The notes under the pieces: model-generated | Database searches by the model: none | Told to the model about the DNA's origin: nothing | Seen by the model: only the letters and a program-made list of their open reading frames with translations | Position numbers and translations under genes: made by a program | In this document: piece by piece, positions 8,670 to 15,962 of the stretch | Layout of the letters: every line of letters begins with the position of its first letter | How positions within the stretch are numbered: position 1 is the stretch's first letter | Origin: Nocardia tenerifensis NBRC 101015 | Lineage (GTDB): Bacteria > Actinomycetota > Actinomycetes > Mycobacteriales > Mycobacteriaceae | Reading direction: 5' to 3' | Assembly (NCBI RefSeq): GCF_000308715.1 | Contig: NZ_BAGH01000597.1 | Span: forward strand, 1 to 39,204 | DNA: 39,204 bases

Positions 8670-9005
8670 ATGTCGCGGTTCTACCTGGAAGCCCACACCC
8701 CGTACCCCGGTCACGGCGTGCTGGTCACCAAGCTGGGCTCCGGCGATGTCGACGAACTCGTCGAGGCCGCACGAATCCGCGCGCTGCAGGCCACCGAACA
8801 CACGACGATGTGGCTCTACGACCGCTCCGCCGTACTGTTCGTCGTCAAAGGGTGTGGAAACAGCCTGGTCGACATGGTCGACCGATGGGCCAACGACCGC
8901 CCTCCCCTGTGCCCGGAGTGCGGCGAACAGCTACACGAGGCACACATGGCCGGCGAGCGAGCCTGGTACTGCCATAGCTGCAACTTCCGAGCCCGCGCGG
9001 CATGA
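8670..9005 (+). CDS. Small protein with C-terminal zinc ribbon
   Basis: This 111-residue protein starts at an ATG behind a good GGAGG about nine bases upstream. The C-terminus carries two CxxC pairs, C81-x2-C84 and C101-x2-C104 (CPEC...CHSC), a zinc-ribbon arrangement. The N-terminal 75 residues form an alpha/beta region (MSRFYLEAHTPYP..., LYDRSAVLFVVKGCG) that I do not recognise. It probably binds zinc and a partner protein or nucleic acid, but nothing shows which. It is a single-gene unit followed by the hairpin at 9073-9111. Confidence 0.7.
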   Translation: MSRFYLEAHTPYPGHGVLVTKLGSGDVDELVEAARIRALQATEHTTMWLYDRSAVLFVVKGCGNSLVDMVDRWANDRPPLCPECGEQLHEAHMAGERAWYCHSCNFRARAA

Positions 9006-9072
9006 GGACATCTCGCTGGCCTTTGTCCTCCAACCCAGCCGAGTGCCTCCTCTTTTGTAAATTCTGTTTGGG

Positions 9073-9111
9073 GGTGGCCCCCATTCGCTCTGAAAGTGAA
9101 TGGGGGCCACC
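9073..9111. terminator. Perfect 14-bp hairpin between convergent genes
   Basis: GGTGGCCCCCATTC (9073-9086) is the reverse complement of 9098-9111, with an 11-base loop. On the + strand it is followed after nine bases by a T-run at 9121-9125. It therefore suits termination of the + strand zinc-ribbon gene and also lies just past the stop of the - strand secreted-protein gene. Confidence 0.75.
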
Positions 9112-9123
9112 TGGACTGGCTTT

Positions 9124-9567
9124 TTACCCTACGGTGAACGATCCCGTGATCGGGGGTGTTTCGCAGTCGGTGTTTCCGAGATACATCGTGCCGGTCAGCG
9201 AGCCCATTACTTCACCGGAGCCAGTCGTATCCGTGTACGAGTCCTTCCATACGGTGTTGGGGGCCAGCACCGGTACGGCGTGATCGAACGTATGGCCGCC
9301 GCGCAGGCCATTGTGGAGATTCTGCCAGCCGAACTCCATCACGCCCCCGGTGATCGGCCCCATAGCCGAAACGAACTGGACTTTGAACTTGACGCGACCA
9401 TTTCCTTGATCTTCGACCGACCACGTTGCCTGTCCGCATTTCGCTGGAGCGTCTGCGTCCGAAATTCCGGTTCCTGCGACCAGTGTTGCAGCCGAGATAA
9501 CAGCTACTGCGGCTATCCGCCTCAATTTGGCAGAACTGAGCGCGAGAGTAGCGAACTTGTTGTACAT
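9124..9567 (-). CDS. Small secreted protein
   Basis: This 147-residue protein has a Sec-type signal peptide: positive residues (KLRR near 15) are followed by a hydrophobic Ala/Val core (IAAVAVISAATLVAGTG) and a likely cleavage near ISDADA-PAK. The mature part (about 105 residues) has two Cys, near its start and end (KCGQ, TDCETPP), which could form a disulfide, and looks beta-rich. ATG 9567 is preferred because AGGGGGA lies five bases upstream; the frame continues to 9618 without a better site. It resembles the many small secreted proteins of Nocardia with no known role. The upstream region holds the GlxR-type site at 9697-9712. Confidence 0.75.
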   Translation of the reverse strand: MYNKFATLALSSAKLRRIAAVAVISAATLVAGTGISDADAPAKCGQATWSVEDQGNGRVKFKVQFVSAMGPITGGVMEFGWQNLHNGLRGGHTFDHAVPVLAPNTVWKDSYTDTTGSGEVMGSLTGTMYLGNTDCETPPITGSFTVG

Positions 9568-9696
9568 GTGTGTCCCCCTGTGTCGGTACATCGACCAACG
9601 CGTATCCCGTGCTCCCATCCCCCTTCGGATGCGAGCACGAGAGACTCTGACATTTGTTTAGATGCACTTGCGGTCAGACAGGTTCCAGCGGATATG

Positions 9697-9712
9697 TGTG
9701 ATGTATATCACA
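9697..9712. promoter_or_regulatory. Perfect CRP/GlxR-type operator
   Basis: TGTGATGTATATCACA is TGTGA-N6-TCACA with the central TA, an exact match to the consensus reported for actinobacterial cAMP-binding regulators (GlxR/mycobacterial CRP). It lies 130 bases upstream of the secreted-protein start (9567, - strand) and 310 bases upstream of the + strand gene at 10022. The rest of 9568-10021 shows no convincing gene. Confidence 0.6.
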
Positions 9713-10021
9713 TGTTGTGCGCATGGTCTTCCGGATCGACTCCGGGGTCGGACCGAAGGCGCGACACCTTTCGGATTGGCCCGGATTGTGACATGTCGTG
9801 GGCACGGCGCAGACGCATCCACTCGAGCCGACCTACCCTCGCGGACCGAACCGTCGAGACGTATCTGACCGGGGGGTGTTCACCGCGCTGGCCGTGGCTC
9901 GCTTCGTAGACACCCCCGTGCCAGTCTCGGTCTACGCTCGCGAGCGCCCGCTTTACCGATATGCGAGACAGGGCTTATCGTGGATGCTCGAGCAGCGGAA
10001 AGACACGAAGGAGTATTCGGC

Positions 10022-10510
10022 ATGCCAGAATTCAGCGGACCTATGTATATATCATCCGGTCCGCCTTCGCCTCGTTCTGTACCGCAAAGTCCGCAACACG
10101 CAGCAGCGCGATTGGGTGTACCCGTCGCCCTACCAGCGAGGTCTGAACCGTTCGCAATTACCATATCCGGCCGAAATCGTCAGATGCCGCGGTCAGTCGC
10201 CATCCGCGGCAGCCTCTCAGGTGTATTCGTCGAAACCTACCTCCTCGATGAGAGTGACACAGTGGCGGATTTCGCCGCGCGTGCGTTGAGCAGATTTTCT
10301 CCCGAAGCCGAATCGGACCGTCTCGACCAAATATCAGCAAAAGCAATATCCGTCGAGACCGCGCTTTCTATCGACAACGTCACCTACCCTGGTATGGAAA
10401 TCACCCACCGGGACTTCGTGGTCCGATCCGCGGCGATCGACAACACCAGACTGGTCGCGGTATGTAGCCTGTCGGGCTCCTCACCAGAACTCACTTGGAC
10501 TCGATCATGA
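10022..10510 (+). CDS. Hypothetical protein, 162 residues
   Basis: ATG 10022 has AAGGAG eight bases upstream, which decides the start over the in-frame ATG at 9980. The N-terminal 50 residues are rich in Pro and Ser (MPEFSGPMYISSGPPSPRS). From about residue 55 the protein is a compact alpha/beta region (VAIRGSLSGVFVETYLLDESDTVADFAARALSRF and on to the end). I recognise no family and see no membrane segment or signal peptide. Base composition is less GC-rich than most of the window, in line with an acquired orphan gene. The 227 bases after it hold no well-supported gene. Confidence 0.6.
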   Translation: MPEFSGPMYISSGPPSPRSVPQSPQHAAARLGVPVALPARSEPFAITISGRNRQMPRSVAIRGSLSGVFVETYLLDESDTVADFAARALSRFSPEAESDRLDQISAKAISVETALSIDNVTYPGMEITHRDFVVRSAAIDNTRLVAVCSLSGSSPELTWTRS

Positions 10511-10737
10511 ACGCTGAGCACCATCCCGACGCCTGACATCGCTCACCGAGCAGCCACGCATGCATCGCCGCAACCCGGCGGCCGTGCGCGCGCTGGCCGA
10601 GGCGGCAGCTATTCCACAGGAGCTGGAACGGGGCCTGGCCGCTCAGCTGGGCACGACCGATGTCGACGCTATGCAGGTCGCGGCCGGTGTCGTGGCTGTT
10701 ACCGGGTGCGCAGCCACCGAGAGCGCGGACGCCGCTG

Positions 10738-11139
10738 TTATGCGGCGATCGGCCGCGGCTCGAATTCTCCCCGGGCGAGCCCTGCCCTGAAGGCGCTCCA
10801 TTCCTCGGCCGTGAAAGCCAGGCGTGTCCCGTCTGTTCCGCGCAGGATCACCCCACCGTCGCCGACTTCTTCGAGAGTGGGTTGGCCCGAGTCGGGCGAG
10901 GTGGGCGCCCCCTCCAAGACAGTGGACTGGAATCCGGCCCACGCTGCGGACGGCATTTCGATAACCGGTTCGACCTCGGGCCGGTTGTGCGGGTCGCGCA
11001 GGTATTTGCTGTCACGGATGAAGACCGCCTGTTCGCCGGTCCTTCGGCGGACGAGGACGCAGTTCCCTCCGCCGTCGCTGAGTGACGCCTTGACGTAGCC
11101 GTCGAGGGGTAGGTGCCCGGTCTCGATCGTGGTCTTCAC
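10738..11139 (-). CDS. DUF397 domain protein, partner of the XRE/DUF5753 regulator
   Basis: About 133 residues. It contains the DUF397 pattern twice over loosely: a Gly-rich GGGNCVLVRR with VFIRDSKYL near the start, and LEEVGDGGVILRGTD...LAFTAEEWSAFRAGL at the end. Genes of this family usually follow an XRE/DUF5753 gene, as here, and such pairs are described as Scr1-like toxin/antitoxin-type or developmental regulators in Streptomyces and relatives. Starts are GTG 11139, with AAGGAG about ten bases upstream, or GTG 11148, which overlaps the upstream stop but is only two bases from the same site. It is co-transcribed with the upstream regulator gene. Confidence 0.8.
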   Translation of the reverse strand: MKTTIETGHLPLDGYVKASLSDGGGNCVLVRRRTGEQAVFIRDSKYLRDPHNRPEVEPVIEMPSAAWAGFQSTVLEGAPTSPDSGQPTLEEVGDGGVILRGTDGTRLAFTAEEWSAFRAGLARGEFEPRPIAA

Positions 11140-11144
11140 TAGCT

Positions 11145-12050
11145 TCACAACTCCTTTGCGAGAACTTCGGCGCTCCGGGCGATGAGGGCGCGGCTTTCGT
11201 GCGGTGGCAGGGCGATCTCGTGCTGACGTCGCCAAAGCTGGACGTGGCGGGCGACCTCGTCGGGATCGCGGAGCAGCGCGTCGTCGGTCAGCGACTCGGC
11301 GATCACCAATGGTGGGTCGTCTGCGGCGAACTCATAGATCGACATCGGTGAGCGGGGTGCCTTCACGCCGAGCAGTTCACCCTCCACCGGCAGAATGCGG
11401 AAATCGATCCGGTCGCACGTATCCACGAGCTTCAGCAAGTGCTCCAACTGCTCGAGCATCGCTGGGCCAGGAACCAGCCGGCGTCGGATGACGGTCTCTT
11501 CGACAACGACCTCGATCCGAGGACCGCCTTCGCTGAGTGCTTCCTGCTGACGACGTTGCCGGGCGCGAATCTCGACGGGGTTGGTCGAGGAGTAGTCGTC
11601 GGTGACCGTGGCGTCATGGCGCGCCCGCACGTACGCCGGGGACTGGAGCAGTCCGGGGACCAAAGCGAAGTCGTACCAGCGGATTCGGCTTGCGCCTGCT
11701 TCGAGATCGGCGGGGCGCGCCTGTCGTTCCGACAGACCTCGGAAGGCGCGACTTTCCCACCATCCCTGCTGTGCTGCGTCGCGGGCGAGGGCGTAGAACT
11801 CCTGCCACAGTGGCGAGTGCTGCTCCACGCCGAGGTTTTCGACAATTCTCATGCTGACGTCGGCGGTGACGCGGCGCTGCCCGGTCTCGATGCGAGTCAG
11901 CAGCGTGCGATCCATGGCGGCGTCCTTGGCGACCTGTTGGATCGAGCGGTCCTGCTCTTGGCGCAGGGTGCGTAGCCGATCGCCGAGATGCAGGCGCCGA
12001 CTGTAGGGCGAGATTCGGTAACCATCGGCCGCCGACGAAGGTCGAGCCAT
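11145..12050 (-). CDS. XRE-family regulator with DUF5753 (Scr1-like)
   Basis: This 301-residue protein has an N-terminal XRE helix-turn-helix (about residues 20-75: LRTLRQEQDRSIQQVAKDAA...LTRIETGQRRVT). The DUF5753 ligand/partner domain follows (WYDFALVPGLLQSPAYVRA, RQRRQQEAL, IRRRLVPGPAMLEQLEHLL, with FEFAADDPPLVIAES-like IYEFAADD later). ATG 12050 has AGGGGG ten bases upstream; a GTG at 12059 is possible but sits directly on that site. It is transcribed away from the + strand operon at 12281-14412. The palindromes between them (12077-12091, 12194-12206) suit autoregulation and control of that operon, which is inference. Confidence 0.88.
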   Translation of the reverse strand: MARPSSAADGYRISPYSRRLHLGDRLRTLRQEQDRSIQQVAKDAAMDRTLLTRIETGQRRVTADVSMRIVENLGVEQHSPLWQEFYALARDAAQQGWWESRAFRGLSERQARPADLEAGASRIRWYDFALVPGLLQSPAYVRARHDATVTDDYSSTNPVEIRARQRRQQEALSEGGPRIEVVVEETVIRRRLVPGPAMLEQLEHLLKLVDTCDRIDFRILPVEGELLGVKAPRSPMSIYEFAADDPPLVIAESLTDDALLRDPDEVARHVQLWRRQHEIALPPHESRALIARSAEVLAKEL

Positions 12051-12076
12051 CCCGGTCACACCCCCTCTCGCGCACA

Positions 12077-12091
12077 GTGACGGTCTGTCAC
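12077..12091. promoter_or_regulatory. GTGAC-N5-GTCAC inverted repeat (candidate operator)
   Basis: GTGAC (12077-12081) and GTCAC (12087-12091) flank GGTCT. The repeat lies 27 bases upstream of the XRE/DUF5753 start. A further TGTCAC is at 12103-12108. The same half-site recurs at 12194-12234. Confidence 0.5.
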
Positions 12092-12193
12092 AACCCGCAT
12101 TCTGTCACGAGATACGCCGCCCGTAGGGCCCGGTACAAGGGTGGGTCGAGCGAAACGCCGTCTCGAACTTCGCCGATTACATTGCACTGTGCT

Positions 12194-12234
12194 TGTCACT
12201 GTGACATTCTGACACTGAGCAGAGCAGAGTGACA
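12194..12234. promoter_or_regulatory. TGTCAC-T-GTGACA palindrome plus extra half-site (candidate operator)
   Basis: TGTCACTGTGACA (12194-12206) is a perfect palindrome around one central base. TGACAC follows at 12210-12215 and GTGACA at 12229-12234. The half-site is the same as at 12077-12108. The cluster lies in the divergent interval between the XRE regulator and the nucleoside-hydrolase operon. Confidence 0.55.
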
Positions 12235-12280
12235 TTGCAGTTATGGCACTCCGCGACACGGCCAGTGCAGGTGGTGACTG

Positions 12281-12370
12281 ATGACGACGAATCTCAGTAC
12301 GACTTCGGGCAACACGGTGGCGGGCCCCTGCGCCTGCGACCCTCGCGGCCGGGCGCGGGCGGCACGATGA
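12281..12370 (+). CDS. Possible 29-residue leader ORF of the nucleoside-hydrolase operon
   Basis: ATG 12281 opens a 29-codon frame ending in TGA 12368-12370, which overlaps the next gene's ATG (ATGA). The peptide is Thr/Ser-rich, then has a CAC motif (GPCACDPRGRARAAR) and a basic end. A GGTGG lies about seven bases upstream. The overlap type is the same as in the rest of this operon, which supports translation. I recognise no family. It could be a genuine small protein or only a coupling leader. Confidence 0.4.
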   Translation: MTTNLSTTSGNTVAGPCACDPRGRARAAR

Positions 12371-12723
12371 GCATCCAGCTGGTCTCCCACCGGAGCATGT
12401 CGAGCGACTCCACCGACGTCTCCGCGGTCTCCGTCGGCGACGACAAATGGGTGGTCGAACACCTGCGCGGGCGCACGCTCACCACAGGGCAAGCTCTGGC
12501 CGCGATCCATCTGGCCGAGACACTCCCCCTCCCCCGCCCGGCCAGCGACGACGATCCGCTGTGGGGCGAGGTGATCGGCTGGCTCGACGATCTCGGTCTG
12601 GGCCGAGCTCCGCTGGCGGTGGCCGACGTCCTGGAAGTCCCTTGCCTTCTCGCCCCGCTGCCGGTCGGCCGGGGCCAGCACCTATCCCACCGACGGAGGT
12701 TTCCGCGATGGCTAGTGCGTTAG
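12367..12723 (+). CDS. Hypothetical protein, 118 residues
   Basis: I start this frame at ATG 12367, which overlaps the preceding micro-ORF stop; the GTG-started longer version (12229) reads as non-coding. The body (VSVGDDKWVVEHLRGRTLTT, DPLWGEVIGWLDDLGLG) is acidic and helical, and the end is Arg-rich (HLSHRRRFPRWLVR). No family, membrane segment or metal site is recognised. Its last 16 bases overlap the next gene, whose GGAGG ribosome-binding site lies inside it. The coupled arrangement suggests work with the neighbouring proteins and the nucleoside hydrolase-like enzyme. Confidence 0.6.
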   Translation: MSIQLVSHRSMSSDSTDVSAVSVGDDKWVVEHLRGRTLTTGQALAAIHLAETLPLPRPASDDDPLWGEVIGWLDDLGLGRAPLAVADVLEVPCLLAPLPVGRGQHLSHRRRFPRWLVR

Positions 12724-12983
12724 CCCACCCCGATTTCCCGGCCCAGCATGGCGCCGACTCTTCGCAGGCTACTGAGTCGCCGTGTCCGAGCGAACCCGAT
12801 GTTCATCTCCGATTCCAGTGGGAGGACTGGGTTTTCGACTACCGCGGCTGCCGTACTGCGGTCGAGAACTTCTTACGGAAGTGGTCCCAAGGCCACAACC
12901 CCGCGATCACCGCCGTCGGGATCTTCGACGGCTTTCTTCCCGATCATCGAATGCCCTGCGAGGAGTTATGGCTACTACCCTGA
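12708..12983 (+). CDS. Hypothetical protein, 91 residues
   Basis: ATG 12708 has GGAGG eight bases upstream and overlaps the end of the preceding gene by 16 bases. The protein has a short Ala/Pro/Ser-rich N-terminus. A compact domain follows (HLRFQWEDWVFDYRGCRTAVENFLRKWSQGHNPAITAVGIFDG), rich in aromatic residues and ending CEELWLLP. I know no family for it. The last 16 bases contain the GAGGAG and start codon of the next gene. It is one of three unknown small proteins co-translated ahead of the nucleoside hydrolase-like enzyme. Confidence 0.6.
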   Translation: MASALAHPDFPAQHGADSSQATESPCPSEPDVHLRFQWEDWVFDYRGCRTAVENFLRKWSQGHNPAITAVGIFDGFLPDHRMPCEELWLLP

Positions 12984-13432
12984 CCGAGTCCGTCGAGGCC
13001 CGGTGCGCCCGCTACATCGCGGAGAACCGGTTCCTCGGCGCCGAGGTCGACAACCACCAGCAGATCCTGCTGCGGGCCGGATCGATCGACACGATCCAGA
13101 TGCCTCGCCTACTAGGGGAACTGGTACGGCAGGAATTGCGCCGCCGCAGGCTCGCCACACCGACGATCGAGAACCACGAGACCAAGTTCCTGACCTTCGT
13201 CACCCGCCCCGCCCGCCGCGATGATCCCCGCCCGGTCCACATCCTGTCGAAGCGGTTCAAGGTCCAGGCCATACGCACCGTGCAAGGTGCTTTGATTCCT
13301 CTACCGGGCCCGGCCGATACACGCCGCTCGTGGCTGGAAGAACCGATCGGCACCACCCGCCCGGACTTCGACACGGTGGTGTGCGTCGTCCTGAAAGCCG
13401 CAGAGGCCCTGCCGGAGGTCGACCGATCATGA
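12968..13432 (+). CDS. Hypothetical protein, 154 residues
   Basis: ATG 12968 follows AGGAG by only two bases, but the start lies inside the previous gene, so re-initiation is likely. The protein begins with a helical region (TESVEARCARYIAENRFLGAEVDNHQ), then a basic helix (LVRQELRRRRLATP). It ends in a beta-rich domain (NHETKFLTFVTRP, FKVQAIRTVQGALIPLPG, FDTVVCVVLKAAEALP). I do not recognise it. Its stop overlaps the start of the nucleoside hydrolase-like gene (ATGA), the closest coupling in the operon, so a functional link between the two is a reasonable guess. Confidence 0.65.
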   Translation: MATTLTESVEARCARYIAENRFLGAEVDNHQQILLRAGSIDTIQMPRLLGELVRQELRRRRLATPTIENHETKFLTFVTRPARRDDPRPVHILSKRFKVQAIRTVQGALIPLPGPADTRRSWLEEPIGTTRPDFDTVVCVVLKAAEALPEVDRS

Positions 13433-14412
13433 CCTGCGCATCCAATAAGCCTGTAGCACTGCGTGATTGCCCCCTCATCCTGTCCACCGATGTGGGCGGT
13501 GACCCCGATGACGCGATCACGCTGGCCCTGGCCGCGATGACCGAACCACGGCTGGAGCTGGTCATCACCGCCGACGAACTCCCCGACGGCAGGCGCTCGA
13601 TGTTCGCCCGCCACCTGCTGGATCTGCTGGGCCGCGAAGAGGTCGTGGTAGCGGCGGGTGCCACGCTCGGTGAAAGCAAGTACTGGGCCGCCGACGGACT
13701 CATCCCACCCGGCGCGCACGCGTGGCCCCTGGACCTCTACACCGCCGTCGCCACCGTGTGTGGTGCCGAGTCTTCGAAACCGCTGCGCTGGTTGGGAATC
13801 GGGCCGATGACCGACCTGGCCCAGCTGCTCGAGTTCGACGCCGGCCGAAGCGAACCGCTCGGCCTGGCGAGGAGGCTGCGGATCTGGCAGATGGGCGGTG
13901 CGCTCGAGCGCCAGCAGGACAAGGCCGAGCACAACTTCCGGCTCGATCCCGCAGCGGTCCGCACAGTCCTCGACCGTGTGGAGAGCCTGGCGCTGGTGCT
14001 GGCAGACCACACCTTCACTCCGGTTCTCGCCGTGGATGCCGACAGCCCGATCTACCGTATGCTCGCTGCCTCCCGGAAACCGTGGGCGCAGTTGATCGCC
14101 CGCCACCTCGAGCAGTGGTTCGACCGGTTCCATCCCGCGAGCATGCTGCACGATCCGCTGACCTTCGCCGCGCTGCGCGGCGATTTCGTCTCCTTGGAAC
14201 ATCGCGAATTCTGGCTCGACCCCGACGGGCAGATGCACCTGGGCCCCGGACACATCGCGCGCCTGTCCTCGACGGTGGACTACCCCGGCTTCCTCACCTG
14301 GGTACGCACCACTCTGCGCGACGGCGGACCGGTACGACTTCCCGGTTGGGACTGCTCGCGCAGCACTCTCCACGCACTAGCCGCCGAGCTGCGCAAATCC
14401 ATCGAGCAATGA
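13429..14412 (+). CDS. Nucleoside hydrolase-like enzyme
   Basis: This 327-residue protein has the layout of the inosine-uridine nucleoside N-ribohydrolase family. Near the N-terminus it has LSTDVGGDPDDAI, the counterpart of the Ca2+-binding DTDPGxDDA. A middle QMGGALE...AEHNFRLDPAAV corresponds to the MGG...EFN..DPxAA segment, and SMLHDPLT near residue 245 corresponds to the conserved HDP. Family members cleave the N-glycosidic bond of nucleosides to base and ribose. The first aspartate motif has Thr-Asp-Val for Asp-Thr-Asp, so substrate or metal binding may differ. The start overlaps the upstream stop (ATGA). It is the last gene of its operon, followed by the inverted repeat at 14441-14470. 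Confidence 0.8.
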   Translation: MTCASNKPVALRDCPLILSTDVGGDPDDAITLALAAMTEPRLELVITADELPDGRRSMFARHLLDLLGREEVVVAAGATLGESKYWAADGLIPPGAHAWPLDLYTAVATVCGAESSKPLRWLGIGPMTDLAQLLEFDAGRSEPLGLARRLRIWQMGGALERQQDKAEHNFRLDPAAVRTVLDRVESLALVLADHTFTPVLAVDADSPIYRMLAASRKPWAQLIARHLEQWFDRFHPASMLHDPLTFAALRGDFVSLEHREFWLDPDGQMHLGPGHIARLSSTVDYPGFLTWVRTTLRDGGPVRLPGWDCSRSTLHALAAELRKSIEQ

Positions 14413-14440
14413 TCCGACACGCATACGATGCGGCAGCCTT

Positions 14441-14470
14441 GCTCCGCCCAGCGGTGATAGTGGGCGGAGC
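14441..14470 (+). terminator. Perfect 10-bp hairpin after the nucleoside-hydrolase gene
   Basis: GCTCCGCCCA (14441-14450) pairs exactly with TGGGCGGAGC (14461-14470) around a 10-base loop. It starts 28 bases after the stop and has no T-run. It separates this operon from the secreted hydrolase-like gene. Confidence 0.6.
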
Positions 14471-14553
14471 GGTGCACCTCACTATCGGGCGACCGGCTTG
14501 GGCGCCGCACGAATCCCCTACGCAAAACCAAGAGCCTCGGAAGGATGGGCCTG

Positions 14554-15618
14554 ATGTCTTCGCAGGATGCACGCAACTCGACTCGCTGGCTATCGGTCGT
14601 CGCGCTCGGCGTGACCGCGGTCCTGGGCGTAGTCCCAGGACTCGCCTACGCCGACGACGACACCCCGGCAGGCGGGTGCGAGACGGTGGCGGTGCCGGTG
14701 TCGACCGGTGGGAATCTGATCGGGCAACTGTGCGGGCCAGTCACCCGGACCGACACGGTGCTGGTGCTGGTGGCTGGGTCAGCGGCGAACCGGAGCTATT
14801 GGGATTTCCCGTATCAGCGCGAGCGGTACAGCTTCCAGCTGGCCATGGCACGTGCCGGTTTTGCCACGCTCGCTCTCGATCGGCCGGGCAACGGTCTGGC
14901 GCTCGGTCCGATTTCCGGTGCCACGCCCGGCAACCAGCCCCCGGCCGCGACCACCGCGACCGCTGACGCGCAGGGAGTCCACGAGGTGGTCCAGGCGCTG
15001 CGCCACGGGACCACCGATCACCAGTATCGGCGCGTCGTCCTCGCCGGCAATGCGGTTGGCTCCGGCGTCTCGGTGCTGGAGGCCTCGACTTATCACGACG
15101 TCGACGGCATGTTGCTGACCGGGTACTCCCACAGCATCGACCCACCGGTCGCGATCCAGGCGCTGCCGGACTTCCGCCCGGCGGCCGCGGTCGAGCCCTT
15201 CGCCGGGCGCGGCTTCGGGCCCGGCTGGTTCACGCTGGAATTCACCAGCGACTACGCCAAACGCTGGTACTTCGGCCCGGACGTCGATCCGGAGGTCGTC
15301 GACACGGCGCAAGCGACGCGCGATGTGTTCTCGATCGCCGAATGGCCCGACGGGCTCACCGCCACCCTTCCCGGGCCCACCAGCCGGATCACCGTACCGG
15401 TGCTGATCACCGCCGGCAGCGAGGACCGCCTCGGCTGCGGAACCGTCTGCCAGGATTCAGCCACACTCCACGCCGCCGAGGCCCCCTATTTCGCCCCGGC
15501 GGCACAACTTCAGACCTATGTCCAACCCCGCGCCGGGAACATGTCCTTGCTCGCGCCCAATGCCGACGAACTGCACCACGTGGTCATCGACTGGATGAAC
15601 GCCACCGTGCCCGAGTAA
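14554..15618 (+). CDS. Secreted alpha/beta-hydrolase-fold protein, probably catalytically inactive
   Basis: This 354-residue protein has a signal peptide (hydrophobic core WLSVVALGVTAVLGVVPGLAYA, cleavage before DDD). It then has an alpha/beta-hydrolase fold: LVLVAGSAANRSYWDFP near the oxyanion loop, FATLALDRPGNGLA, and VPVLITAGSEDRLGC. At the nucleophile elbow, normally GHSxG, it reads LAGNAVGSGVSVLEA, with Ala at the Ser position. At the catalytic His, normally GAGH, it reads RAGNMSLLAPNADE, with Asn. The Asp/Glu strand is kept. It may be an extracellular pseudoenzyme or binding protein. ATG 14554 has GGAAGG nine bases upstream; ATG 14545 abuts that site. Confidence 0.8.
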   Translation: MSSQDARNSTRWLSVVALGVTAVLGVVPGLAYADDDTPAGGCETVAVPVSTGGNLIGQLCGPVTRTDTVLVLVAGSAANRSYWDFPYQRERYSFQLAMARAGFATLALDRPGNGLALGPISGATPGNQPPAATTATADAQGVHEVVQALRHGTTDHQYRRVVLAGNAVGSGVSVLEASTYHDVDGMLLTGYSHSIDPPVAIQALPDFRPAAAVEPFAGRGFGPGWFTLEFTSDYAKRWYFGPDVDPEVVDTAQATRDVFSIAEWPDGLTATLPGPTSRITVPVLITAGSEDRLGCGTVCQDSATLHAAEAPYFAPAAQLQTYVQPRAGNMSLLAPNADELHHVVIDWMNATVPE

Positions 15619-15637
15619 GGGGTGTAGGCGGTGGCTC

Positions 15638-15929
15638 CTACTTCTGTGGCAGGGCCGCACCGCCCGGCAGCGTCGCGTGCTGCGGTGAGGTGTAGTCGAC
15701 CTGCGCCTTGTAGTACGACCCGTCCGGGCCGTAGGCGATATACACCGTGCTTCCATGCTCGCCTGGCCCCACGACCGGGGCATCGGCGACGAATCTCTTC
15801 AGCGAGACGCTGATAACAGGCCGTCTTCTGATCTCGCCGCCATCGAGCGGACTCGGATCTCATGTCCCACAGCCGCCCGATCGCCAGCCCCACGATCCCC
15901 GTCAGTGCTGCCAGTAGGGCGGCGCTCAT
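15638..15929 (-). pseudogene. Frameshifted remnant of a membrane-anchored protein gene
   Basis: ATG 15929, behind GGGGGA, begins MSAALLAALTGIVGLAIGRLWDMRSESARWRRDQKTACYQRLAEEI, written here in pieces: a membrane segment, then RSESARWRRDQK and a helix. This resembles the N-terminus of a common actinobacterial family of about 190 residues. The reading then loses its sense. In a frame one base away it resumes as VADAPVVGPGEHG, VYIAYGPDGSYYKAQ and stops at TAG 15638-15640. At 97 codons with a shift near 15800-15850 it is much too short. I read it as a decayed and possibly mosaic gene. It converges on the secreted hydrolase-like gene. Confidence 0.5.
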
Positions 15930-15962
15930 AATCCCCCCATCGCCAGACTGATCAACTAGCTG

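Noticed and set aside
10560..10790. 76-codon + strand frame after the 162-residue hypothetical gene
   Set aside because: The first 60 residues look protein-like, but there is no ribosome-binding site, no recognisable family, and the end runs into the convergent DUF397 gene. It may be a relic.
13012..14373. 453-codon - strand open frame
   Set aside because: It is antisense to the nucleoside hydrolase-like gene, which shows the family motifs.
14409..14966. Frame continuing from ATG 14409 after the nucleoside hydrolase-like gene
   Set aside because: It runs across the hairpin at 14441-14470 and then shadows the secreted hydrolase gene.
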